A stretch of DNA of 6,345 bases. It comes from an uncultured Propionibacteriaceae bacterium. Lineage in GTDB: Bacteria; Actinomycetota; Actinomycetes; Propionibacteriales; Propionibacteriaceae. Position numbers and translations under genes: made by a program. Below, one piece after another: positions 1-6,345 of this stretch. The first letter of the stretch is position 1, and each line of letters opens with the position of its first letter. The stretch is from positions 1 through 6,345 of the forward strand of contig CAKZJI010000165.1 of NCBI GenBank assembly GCA_936941515.1, given 5' to 3'. Below the pieces are notes generated by a model. The model ran no database searches and was not told where the DNA came from. It saw nothing but the letters and a program-made list of their open reading frames with translations.

Positions 1-1242
1 AATGACCAGGGCCTGTTCAGCGCGGGGTCGCTGAGCGCGCTCAGTTCGCCCGGGACCGAGATGGAGTCGTGGATCATCTCCCAGACCAACCTTGGAGAGC
101 AGGTCACCGTCAAGAAGATCGTGGACCGGTTCGAGTCCAAGCCCTACGGCTGGGACCTTCCCTCTATCGAGTGCGTCACGGCATGGCTCGTTGGTACCTC
201 GAAGATCACTCTCACCGTCGACTCGAACACTCTCAAGCGCAGCGAGGTCGCGGCCGCGCTGCGCAACACGCAGAAGCACTCCCACGCCGTAGTTGCCCCG
301 CAGAAAACCTTCGACCAACACAGGATCAAAGAGCTGCGCACCTTCTGCACGGATTTCTTCGACGAGCCCACCACGCCGAAGGACCCGCTGGAACTGGCCC
401 GGCACGCGAGCGAACGTCTCCGCGCGAAGTGGGATGAACTCAAGGCGCAGGTCAGCGGCTCGAAATACCCCTTTGTGGCTCAACTCGAAGATCCCATCGC
501 CCTGCTGGAGTCCGTCGTTGGCAAGCCCGACAACTGGTACCTGACCGAGTTCGCACTCGCCGACGATCTGCTCGACGCGAAGAGCAATATCATCGACCCC
601 ATTCAGGCCTTCCTCGGCGGCGCCCAGCGCAGGATCTTCGACGAGGCGACCCAAATGCTTGCCAGCAACACAAGCAACCTCAACTACCTTCCTCCGGGTA
701 GCAGCCAGGATGTGGAGCAACTCCTCGCCGATCCGCAAGCCTTCCGCGGCAACCGGATGGCCAGGCTCAAGACCGCCACCGTTGAACTCCAGTCACTCAT
801 CGACGACGCGCTCGTGGCCAACCGCGAAGGTGCAGTCCGGAAGATCGACTCCCGGTGGGCGCCGCTACAGACAAGCACGATCTATCTGGAGGCCACAGGC
901 AACGCACGGCGCAGCGTGAGCCAGGAGATCAACGCGCTCCTCGATCGGATCGGTCAGGCAAATCAGATTGCCGTCGTCCGGGAGATCGCCAACACCTTCG
1001 AGGAACACACCTACCCGGCCATCCTCGACCAGCTCGCCGCATCCCCTCGCGCCAGCAACGCCGACAGCGACGAAACGCCAGCACCGGCGCCGATCAAGAA
1101 GCAAACGGTCTCGGTCAGGACCATCACCGTCGCTGGCGCCCGCGGCGTCCTGGAGACCGAAGAAGACATCGATCGCTACCTTGCCGCGTTGCGTACAGCG
1201 CTGGTCCAGGTCCTCAACGACGACAAGCGCATCGCGCTGTAG
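1..1242 (+). CDS. brxC: BREX system P-loop protein BrxC, C-terminal part (5' end outside the window)
   Basis: The reading frame is open from base 1 to the TAG at 1240-1242 and gives 413 residues. The ATG at 61 is internal: the frame runs through it without a stop, it has no Shine-Dalgarno site, and the residues before it (NDQGLFSAGSLSALSSPGTE) read as part of the same conserved block. BrxC is normally about 1200 aa, so roughly the last third is present and the Walker ATPase motifs lie upstream. Visible family-like features are the MESWIISQTNLGEQ block (fragment residues 21-34), a PQKTF segment near 100-104, DFFD at 118-121, long helical stretches at about 140-345, a Pro/Ala-rich linker at about 348-365, and the terminal LETEEDIDRYL segment (384-394), which resembles the usual BrxC C-terminus. 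BrxC is a large cytoplasmic AAA-like ATPase required, with PglX and PglZ, for BREX methylation and phage restriction in studied systems. Only 12 nt separate it from pglX, so the two are probably co-transcribed. Family assignment is by recognition and not by search. Confidence 0.88.
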   Translation, partial: NDQGLFSAGSLSALSSPGTEMESWIISQTNLGEQVTVKKIVDRFESKPYGWDLPSIECVTAWLVGTSKITLTVDSNTLKRSEVAAALRNTQKHSHAVVAPQKTFDQHRIKELRTFCTDFFDEPTTPKDPLELARHASERLRAKWDELKAQVSGSKYPFVAQLEDPIALLESVVGKPDNWYLTEFALADDLLDAKSNIIDPIQAFLGGAQRRIFDEATQMLASNTSNLNYLPPGSSQDVEQLLADPQAFRGNRMARLKTATVELQSLIDDALVANREGAVRKIDSRWAPLQTSTIYLEATGNARRSVSQEINALLDRIGQANQIAVVREIANTFEEHTYPAILDQLAASPRASNADSDETPAPAPIKKQTVSVRTITVAGARGVLETEEDIDRYLAALRTALVQVLNDDKRIAL

Positions 1243-1245
1243 GAG
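1241..1245 (+). promoter_or_regulatory. Ribosome binding site of pglX
   Basis: AGGAG overlaps the last two bases of the brxC stop codon and lies 9 nt before the ATG at 1255. It supports that start and suggests that pglX translation is coupled to termination of brxC. Confidence 0.75.
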
Positions 1246-1254
1246 ACAACACGC

Positions 1255-4200
1255 ATGGAGACCGCACCGCTGAAGAGCTTCGCCACGTGGGCCAGGCGTG
1301 AACTCATCACTCAGGTCAGCGCCCGTTTGACCGCTGTACTCGCGCCTGCGTCCCCGGAGCGGGTCGAGAGCCAGTGTGCCGTGGCCGTGCTCGAACGTGA
1401 CATCGCAGCTGCCGGCGGCGGATCCACAGGCAGGGAAGCGATCGTCGACAGGGTCGCCTACACCTGGTTCAACCGGATCATCGCCTTTCGTTTCATGGAT
1501 GCCAACGGCTACACCGGAACCGGGGTCGTCTCGCCCGCCCACGGCCAGCAGACCGGGCAACCCGAGATACTCGCCGACGCCAAGCGCGGCAACATCGACC
1601 CCGCCGTCGTCGGCAACAGGCGAACCCTCGACACGATCATCGGGCTTCTCGACGGCACCCGCCCCAGCACGGATGCCCAGGGTGAGGCCTACACACTGCT
1701 GCTCGCCGAGTACTGCCGCTACTGGAATCGCTCGATGCCGTTCATGTTCGAGCGCGAGGGCGACTACACCGAACTTCTCATCCCCTCGAACCTTCTGGCT
1801 GCGGATTCCATCCTCACCAAGACTGTTGCGGCGCTCACCGAGGAGGTTTGCCGCGATGTCGAGGTGATCGGCTGGCTCTACCAGTTCTACATCTCCGAGC
1901 GGAAAGACGAGGTTTTCGCCGGGTTCAAGAAGGGCAAGAAGGCAGGTGCCGCCGAAATACCTGCCGCGACCCAACTATTCACCCCGCACTGGATCGTTCG
2001 CTACCTCGTCGAGAACTCCGTCGGTCGGCTGTGGATGCTCAACCATCCCGAGTCTCGTCTCGTTGAGCAGATGGACTACTACATTGAACCGGGCGACGAG
2101 CAGACCGGCTTCCTCAGAATCAGCACCCCCGAGGAACTCACCGTCATGGACCCGGCCTGTGGCTCCGGGCACATGCTTGCCTATGCCTTTGACCTGCTGT
2201 ATGCGATCTACGAAGAGGAGGGCTACGGACCTTCTGAGATTCCCGGACTGATCCTCAGTCGCAACCTCTACGGCACCGAGATTGACCCGCGCGCTGCGGC
2301 TCTGACCGCCTTCGCCCTGATGATGAAGGCCCGGGCACGTGAGCGTCGTTTCCTGAGTCAGCCGGAGCAGCCGCGTATAGGCGTCATTGAGCCGGTAGAG
2401 TTCAGCACCGACGAGCTCGACCAGCTTGCTGGCACGAAAGTCGGCAGTCCGGCAAGTCACCACTTCTGGCAGAGCTTCATCTACGCCGATGTACTGGGCT
2501 CCCTCATCGTTCCCGACGCTGCCGCTCTGCCAGAGGCCAAAAAACGCTTGGTGGCGTTTGACGCCGACACCCTAGACGCTGCGGATCTGCGCGCTCGCGC
2601 TGAGCAGGTGGTAACCCAGGCGGAGCATCTGACTCGCTCCTACGCAGTGGTGGTGACGAATCCGCCGTACATGGGCAGCAGCAATATGGGTTCCGTGTTG
2701 TCCACCTGGGTGAAGAAGCATCACCCGGAGGCGAAGTCCGATCTGTTTGCCGCCTTCATCGAGAGGTGCCTGGGGCTCGCCGAGGCCGAGCATGGCTTGG
2801 TCGCCATGATCACCATGCAGGCTTGGATGTTCCTCGGCTCCTTTGAGAAGCTGCGCCGTCGCATCCTGCGTGACACCCCGCCAGTGACCATGCTGCATCT
2901 GGGCGAACGGGCCTTCGACTCAATCGGCGGGGAGGTGGTCTCAACCACCGCCTTCGTTCTGGAACCGCGACGAACCGCCGGTGAACCCTGCCAGTACTTC
3001 CGTGTTGTGCCCGGCAATTCCGAGGCCGAGAAAGAGCACCTGTTCAAGGAAGCACTGGCCGGCCCATCCGATCTGCGTTTCTCCGCCCATCCCCAAACGC
3101 TGCTTACTCTCCCGGGAGGACGGATCGCCTACTGGCTCTCGCCCGCTATGACGCGTGCCTTTGCCACGGGTAAGCCCCTTGGAGAGGTCGCCGCACCAAA
3201 GCAAGGCCTGGCTACTGCCGACAATGCCCGCTTCCTACGCCAGTGGTTCGAGGTCTCCCAAAACCGCACCTGCTTCGACGCAGACTCCCGCGAGGCGGCC
3301 GCCACCAGCGGCGCCAAGTGGTTCCCGCATCTCAAGGGCGGCGAATTCCGAAAGTGGTGGGGCAACCAGGACTACGTCGTCAATTGGGAGAACGACGGAA
3401 CAGAGGTGCAGAACTTCCGCGACGCAAATGGCAAACAAAAATCGCGCCCGCAGAACATCAACTCCTATTTCAAGCCCGCTATCTCATGGTCAAACGTCTC
3501 TTCTGGAGAACCAAGCTTCCGCTTCTATGAGCAGGGAAGCATCTTCGGCCATGTTGGTCAGGCATTCTTTCCGCACAGCGACATCGAGCTGCTCACGGGT
3601 TTTTCCAACTCGACGACCTGTCGCTCCCTGTTGGCAGTCCTCTCGCCAACACTCCATTTTGAAGCAGGACAACTAGCAGGTCTCCCCATTGTCGATACCC
3701 GTACCTCACGTCCGGATTCGATCTTTGTCAGGCGTCTGATTCATCTATTCCGTTCTGACTGGAACGCCTACGAGACCTCTTGGGGTTTCGAGGGGTCGCC
3801 ACTCGTTCAGGATGCTCGTTCGAAAGGTTCGTTAGCAGACGCCCTGGAGCACTGGTGGCAGAACTCCCTCAGCGCTGCCTGCGAAGCGCAGAAGCTTGAG
3901 ACGGAGAACAACCGTTACTGGGCCGAGGTTTACGGTCTTCAGGATGAGGTGCCTATCGAGGTTCCATCGAGCCGCGTCTCGCTGACCTCCAACCCCTACT
4001 TCCGCTACGCACCCAACAAGGGTGCGATACGTACGGACGGGGAGTACTACCGTCTTTTCACGGCGGATGCTATCCGCGATCTCATTTCTTACGGCGTCGG
4101 CTGCCTATTCGGCCGTTACAGTCTCGACAAGCCGGGCCTGATCCTTGCCGACCATGGAACAACGGTTCAGGACTACCTCGTCAAAGTTCCTCAACCAACG

Positions 4201-4812
4201 TTCATGCCTGGCAAGGACAACGTCCTCCCAATCGTGGATGGCGACTGGTTCGAGGGCGACATCGTGGCGCGGTTCCGCCAGTTCCTACGGGTTGCGTTTG
4301 GTGACGAGCACTTCGGGGAGAACCTCCGATTCATCGAGGAGTCCCTTGGGGTGAAATCGCTGCGGGAGTACTTCATCACCCGCGCGGGCGGTTCGAGATT
4401 CTATGACGATCATGTGAAGCGATACAAAAAGCGCCCGATCTACTGGCTGTTTTCAAGCCCCAAGGGATCGTTCAATGCTCTCATCTACATGCACCGCTAC
4501 ACGCCATCCATGGTCTCGACGGTGCTGAACGAGTATTTGCGAGAGTACATTACCAAGCTGGAGGCGAGTTTTCAGCATCAGGAGCGTCTCGCCGCCGGAG
4601 AGGGCACTCCGCGGCAGAAAGCGGCGGCCTCGAAGGAGACCGAGCGCCTACGCAAGATATTACTGGAATTGCGCGAGTACGAGCGCGATGTGCTCTACCC
4701 GCTGGCATCGCAGCAGGTCGCGATCGACCTCGATGATGGGGTGAAGGCCAACTATCCGAAGTTCTATCCTGCCCTCAGGAAGATCAAGGGGTTGGAGGCT
4801 GCCGATGACTGA
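1255..4812 (+). CDS. pglX: BREX-1 adenine-specific DNA methyltransferase PglX (BrxX)
   Basis: This complete 1185-aa protein matches the usual PglX length of about 1200 aa. PglX transfers a methyl group from S-adenosylmethionine to the N6 of adenine in a non-palindromic motif, marking host DNA as self; in studied BREX systems it is also needed for phage exclusion. The N-terminus (LKSFATWARRELITQV) and YTWFNR at residues 69-74 are typical of the family. QLFTPHWIVRYLVEN (about 240-254) precedes the Rossmann methyltransferase domain. SAM-binding motif I is DPACGSGH (299-306), and catalytic motif IV is NPPY (469-472), the gamma-class N6-adenine signature. Residues about 640-1000 probably form the target-recognition region. 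RPIYW (1060-1064) and a charged, probably coiled-coil tail (about 1093-1155) close the protein. No catalytic motif is missing and no frameshift is seen. The start is fixed by the AGGAG 9 nt upstream. The gene sits 12 nt after brxC, as expected for a type 1 BREX operon. The specificity motif cannot be read from the sequence. Confidence 0.95.
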   Translation: METAPLKSFATWARRELITQVSARLTAVLAPASPERVESQCAVAVLERDIAAAGGGSTGREAIVDRVAYTWFNRIIAFRFMDANGYTGTGVVSPAHGQQTGQPEILADAKRGNIDPAVVGNRRTLDTIIGLLDGTRPSTDAQGEAYTLLLAEYCRYWNRSMPFMFEREGDYTELLIPSNLLAADSILTKTVAALTEEVCRDVEVIGWLYQFYISERKDEVFAGFKKGKKAGAAEIPAATQLFTPHWIVRYLVENSVGRLWMLNHPESRLVEQMDYYIEPGDEQTGFLRISTPEELTVMDPACGSGHMLAYAFDLLYAIYEEEGYGPSEIPGLILSRNLYGTEIDPRAAALTAFALMMKARARERRFLSQPEQPRIGVIEPVEFSTDELDQLAGTKVGSPASHHFWQSFIYADVLGSLIVPDAAALPEAKKRLVAFDADTLDAADLRARAEQVVTQAEHLTRSYAVVVTNPPYMGSSNMGSVLSTWVKKHHPEAKSDLFAAFIERCLGLAEAEHGLVAMITMQAWMFLGSFEKLRRRILRDTPPVTMLHLGERAFDSIGGEVVSTTAFVLEPRRTAGEPCQYFRVVPGNSEAEKEHLFKEALAGPSDLRFSAHPQTLLTLPGGRIAYWLSPAMTRAFATGKPLGEVAAPKQGLATADNARFLRQWFEVSQNRTCFDADSREAAATSGAKWFPHLKGGEFRKWWGNQDYVVNWENDGTEVQNFRDANGKQKSRPQNINSYFKPAISWSNVSSGEPSFRFYEQGSIFGHVGQAFFPHSDIELLTGFSNSTTCRSLLAVLSPTLHFEAGQLAGLPIVDTRTSRPDSIFVRRLIHLFRSDWNAYETSWGFEGSPLVQDARSKGSLADALEHWWQNSLSAACEAQKLETENNRYWAEVYGLQDEVPIEVPSSRVSLTSNPYFRYAPNKGAIRTDGEYYRLFTADAIRDLISYGVGCLFGRYSLDKPGLILADHGTTVQDYLVKVPQPTFMPGKDNVLPIVDGDWFEGDIVARFRQFLRVAFGDEHFGENLRFIEESLGVKSLREYFITRAGGSRFYDDHVKRYKKRPIYWLFSSPKGSFNALIYMHRYTPSMVSTVLNEYLREYITKLEASFQHQERLAAGEGTPRQKAAASKETERLRKILLELREYERDVLYPLASQQVAIDLDDGVKANYPKFYPALRKIKGLEAADD
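4794..4798 (+). promoter_or_regulatory. Strong Shine-Dalgarno site inside the 3' end of pglX
   Basis: GGAGG lies 6 nt before an ATG at 4805 that overlaps the pglX stop. Its strength and spacing are what a real start would have, so ribosomes finishing pglX could re-initiate here on the 27-codon frame. It may originally have served a different downstream gene. Confidence 0.5.
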
Positions 4813-4888
4813 GATCGAGTTGGCCGCGAAGGACCAGATGATTGTCGTCTCGCTGAAACGACAATCTGCGAGGTCTGCCTATGTCTGA
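4805..4888 (+). CDS. Possible 27-aa leader peptide or truncated gene start between pglX and the accessory gene
   Basis: The frame starts at the ATG at 4805, beginning MTEIELAAKDQ, and ends at the TGA at 4886-4888. It is preceded by GGAGG at 6 nt. It overlaps the pglX stop by 8 nt and the start of the next gene by 8 nt, so the three frames form a relay through which ribosomes could pass by re-initiation. The peptide has no membrane segment or recognised domain; its second half (VVSLKRQSARSAYV) is basic and partly encoded by the 9-bp hairpin. It could be a coupling leader, the surviving first codons of a gene that used to follow pglX, or chance. I do not recognise a homologue. Translation is plausible from the site and the overlaps, but function is unknown. 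Confidence 0.35.
   Translation: MTEIELAAKDQMIVVSLKRQSARSAYV
4840..4866 (+). promoter_or_regulatory. Perfect 9-bp inverted repeat (hairpin or operator) just before the RBS of the accessory gene
   Basis: GATTGTCGT (4840-4848) pairs exactly with ACGACAATC (4858-4866) around a 9-nt loop, CTCGCTGAA. The right arm ends 3 nt before the Shine-Dalgarno site of the gene starting at 4881. As RNA it could modulate ribosome access to that gene; as DNA it could be a binding site for a dimeric regulator. No U-tract follows, so it is not a typical intrinsic terminator. Confidence 0.5.
4870..4874 (+). promoter_or_regulatory. Ribosome binding site of the AlbA_2 accessory gene
   Basis: GAGGT lies 6 nt before the ATG at 4881. 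It decides this start over later in-frame codons and lies within the mini-ORF, so it would be crossed by ribosomes translating that frame. Confidence 0.65.
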
Positions 4889-6345
4889 GCACTTTGAGGT
4901 GGATGCGCACGGTCGAGTGCATGCTCACGAGGGAAAGACACTGGAGTTCAAGCGTGACCTGTCATCACCCACGAAACTGTTGCGCACAATTGTCGCGTTC
5001 GCCAACTCCGCCGGTGGCCGTCTGGTCATCGGCGTGGACGACGACGGCATCGTTGTCGGCGTGCCTGATCCCCTGGCTGAGGAGGAACGCATCACCAGCC
5101 TGATCGCTGATCGCATCTCGCCGCAGCTGGTGCCGGCAATTGACCTCATGACTGTCGGTGAGGCAACAGTCCTCGTGGTGGATGTTCCGCTGAGTACCCG
5201 CCGTCCACATTTCATGGCCGATCAAGGACCAGACCACGGGGTCTACGTACGTCTGGGGTCGACGACACGCCAAGCCGATCCTGCTCTGGTGGCGGAGCTC
5301 GAGCGCAACGCGCGCGGCGTGGCATTCGAAGACCTGCCCGAGCCGCGAGCGTCGCTGGACGATCTCGATCTGAGGACGCTGTCGGAGCTCCGGGGGCGCA
5401 ACACCGATGTCGATGATCTCGTCGCGCTAGGGTTCGCAATCAAGCAGGGAAGCAAGATCGTCCCGACATACGCAGGCATTCTCGCCGCATGTGCAGACCC
5501 GACCCGTTTCCTTCCTTCCGCGTGGGTGCAATGTGGTCGGCTGCGTGGTGCCAGCGGAACTGACATCTTCGACCAAACCGAGATTCATGGCCCGATGCCG
5601 CGGGCTGTGGATCGAGTCATGGAGTTCCTACTCAAGCACGCGTACAAGTCTGCGGTGTTCGGCGAGGTGCGCCGTCGCGACGTCTATTCGATCCCGGTCG
5701 AGGCGATCCGCGAGGTCGTTGTCAATGCTCTCGTTCACGCCAGCTACGCCGAACGCGGCACGCCCATACGCGTTGGGTTCTACGACGATCGCATTCAGGT
5801 TGACAGCCCCGGCCTGCTGCTTCCGGGGATGACGATCGACTCGATGCGACGGGCATCCCGCCTGCGAAACCCGTCGCTCGCCCGCGTCTTCCGAGAAGCT
5901 GGGATCATGGAGCAATGGGGTACTGGAGTTCAACGAGTCTACGATCAGATCGCTGCGGTTGGCCTGCCTGAGCCGCATGTCGAGGAGATCATGGATCGAC
6001 TGCGTTTCACCGTCTACGTGCCATCCCACGCAGCGGACGCGGGTCTTGGTGCCGACGTGAGGCACCAAGAACAGGCACCAAGGCACCAAGATGAAGCACC
6101 AAGTCGGCCTGTGACCGGCCTTTCCTCGACTGAGATCGTGGTCCTTCGTCATGTCCGGGCCGACCCGGCGAGCCGTGCAGATCTCATGGCGGCGCTGGGC
6201 ATCACCAACCAGACTCGCGCCTTCCGCCGACACATCGAACCGTTACTCGCAGCAGGACTGCTGGAGCGTACCTTGCCTGACAAACCCACGAGCCGAGACC
6301 AGCGTTATCGGATCACGGAACTTGGTCGGGTAACCCTGGCTCAAC
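4881..6345 (+). CDS. AlbA_2 (Schlafen-like) / GHKL ATP-binding / winged-helix protein, COG2865 type (3' end outside the window)
   Basis: The frame is open from the ATG at 4881 to the window end, giving 488 residues with no stop. Residues about 14-130 form a Schlafen AlbA_2 domain, with EGKTLEFKR (17-25), FANSAGG (40-46) and the IGVDDDG turn (50-56). Residues about 274-380 match the HATPase_c_4 (RecG C-terminal-like) GHKL domain: N-box E278, N282 and H286 in EAIREVVVNALVHASY, NPSLARVF from 330, and EQWGTG at 344-349. A repeat-bearing linker (about 385-412) leads to a C-terminal winged helix (about 414-485) like that of Fic-associated proteins. The family is annotated as ATP-binding or predicted transcriptional regulators; biochemical roles are poorly established, though Schlafen-like AlbA_2 domains occur in nucleic-acid-binding and defence proteins. 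The gene overlaps the 27-codon frame by 8 nt and follows pglX closely, where pglZ would be expected, so it looks like an accessory BREX gene. Regulator versus effector cannot be decided. The protein probably ends soon after the window, because the winged helix is nearly complete. Confidence 0.88.
   Translation, partial: MSEHFEVDAHGRVHAHEGKTLEFKRDLSSPTKLLRTIVAFANSAGGRLVIGVDDDGIVVGVPDPLAEEERITSLIADRISPQLVPAIDLMTVGEATVLVVDVPLSTRRPHFMADQGPDHGVYVRLGSTTRQADPALVAELERNARGVAFEDLPEPRASLDDLDLRTLSELRGRNTDVDDLVALGFAIKQGSKIVPTYAGILAACADPTRFLPSAWVQCGRLRGASGTDIFDQTEIHGPMPRAVDRVMEFLLKHAYKSAVFGEVRRRDVYSIPVEAIREVVVNALVHASYAERGTPIRVGFYDDRIQVDSPGLLLPGMTIDSMRRASRLRNPSLARVFREAGIMEQWGTGVQRVYDQIAAVGLPEPHVEEIMDRLRFTVYVPSHAADAGLGADVRHQEQAPRHQDEAPSRPVTGLSSTEIVVLRHVRADPASRADLMAALGITNQTRAFRRHIEPLLAAGLLERTLPDKPTSRDQRYRITELGRVTLAQ
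6044..6070 (+). repeat. 10-bp inverted repeat inside the linker-coding region
   Basis: TCTTGGTGCC (6044-6053) is the exact reverse complement of GGCACCAAGA (6061-6070), with a 7-nt loop, GACGTGA. The right arm is the first member of the GCACCAAG repeat group that follows. The position corresponds to the junction between the GHKL domain and the winged helix. A strong mid-gene hairpin is unusual but could be a by-product of the repeat family. Confidence 0.6.
6062..6103 (+). repeat. Four copies of GCACCAAG in the linker-coding region of the AlbA_2 gene
   Basis: GCACCAAG occurs at 6062-6069, 6075-6082, 6083-6090 and 6096-6103, with start-to-start spacings of 13, 8 and 13 bp. The copies alternate between two reading phases and encode RHQ or AP(R/S), giving the hydrophilic linker RHQEQAPRHQDEAPSR (residues 394-409). 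The third phase would read GTK. A fifth copy, in reverse orientation, is the left arm of the hairpin at 6044-6053. Irregular spacing and phase changes suggest growth or decay of a short repeat tract by slippage; no stop codon is introduced. Confidence 0.6.

Larger units (their letters stand above)
4795..4889 (+). repeat. Near-direct repeat of an RBS-plus-start-codon segment, 75-76 bp apart
   Basis: The copy at 4795-4813 (GAGGCTGCCGATGACTGAG) and the copy at 4870-4889 (GAGGTCTGCCTATGTCTGAG) match at 17 positions, with one 1-base gap and two substitutions. Each has the Shine-Dalgarno core, the ATG, and a stop codon of the preceding frame in the form ATGNCTGA. The resemblance partly reflects their shared function, but the CTGCC spacer is also shared, which suggests a duplication or a recombination junction. 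Between the copies lie the mini-ORF and the 9-bp hairpin. Confidence 0.5.

Noticed and set aside
61..1242. A separate 393-aa gene starting at the ATG at 61
   Set aside because: The frame is open upstream to base 1, no Shine-Dalgarno site precedes position 61, and the upstream residues continue the conserved BrxC block, so this ATG is internal.
865..1974. A 369-codon frame on the minus strand
   Set aside because: It lies opposite brxC and pglX, which carry recognisable family motifs. Long antisense frames are common in GC-rich coding DNA, its product shows no domain, and it has no supporting start site.
2539..2544. Run of six A residues in pglX as a possible phase-variation tract
   Set aside because: Six bases is short for a slippage switch, similar runs occur by chance, and the frame is intact. 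Phase variation of pglX is known elsewhere but nothing here supports it.
4840..4866. Intrinsic (Rho-independent) terminator after pglX
   Set aside because: The stem is only moderately GC-rich, no U-tract follows, and it is immediately followed by an RBS and start codon of a co-directional gene.
5700..5930. RecG-type DNA helicase
   Set aside because: Automatic annotations often name this family after RecG, but no helicase Walker A/B or DEAD-box motifs are present. The region matches the GHKL ATP-binding fold (N-box at residues 278-286, WGTG at 346-349).
5628..6233. A 201-codon frame on the minus strand
   Set aside because: It is opposite the GHKL and winged-helix coding region and its content is explained as the complement of that gene; the LVP-rich segment is only the reverse strand of the GCACCAAG repeats.

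Overview
The window is part of a type 1 BREX (Bacteriophage Exclusion) phage-defence operon, all on the + strand. The DNA is GC-rich with mostly G/C third codon positions and strong Shine-Dalgarno sites. This suggests a high-GC bacterium, probably an actinomycete, but the genus cannot be named from the window. The BREX assignment rests on recognising family sequence patterns by eye; no database search was run.

Layout: (1) 1-1242 is the C-terminal part (413 residues) of BrxC, the BREX P-loop ATPase; its start and ATPase motifs lie upstream. (2) 1255-4812 is a complete pglX (1185 aa), the BREX N6-adenine DNA methyltransferase that marks self DNA, with motif I DPACGSGH and motif IV NPPY intact. 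(3) 4813-4880 is a short junction. It carries a 27-codon mini-ORF that overlaps pglX by 8 nt at one end and the next gene by 8 nt at the other, a perfect 9-bp hairpin, and two near-identical copies of an RBS-plus-start-codon segment. (4) 4881 to the window end is a gene that stays open at position 6345. It encodes an AlbA_2 (Schlafen-like) / GHKL-ATPase / winged-helix protein of the COG2865 type. A small cluster of GCACCAAG repeats and a 10-bp hairpin sit inside its interdomain linker.

How the genes work together: BrxC and PglX are core BREX components. PglX methylates one strand of an asymmetric motif in host DNA, and BrxC is needed for methylation and for blocking phage replication in the systems studied. 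In a canonical type 1 operon, pglZ follows pglX. Here the next gene is instead an accessory ATP-binding, probable DNA-binding protein, tightly coupled to pglX. It may be a regulator or an added defence module in the locus. The BREX core itself is known biology. The parts that deserve a second look are the accessory gene in this position, the duplicated start junction with its hairpin and mini-ORF, and the linker repeat cluster.

No tRNA, rRNA, CRISPR array, insertion sequence, promoter or convincing intrinsic terminator was seen, and no gap without a gene exceeds 300 bases.
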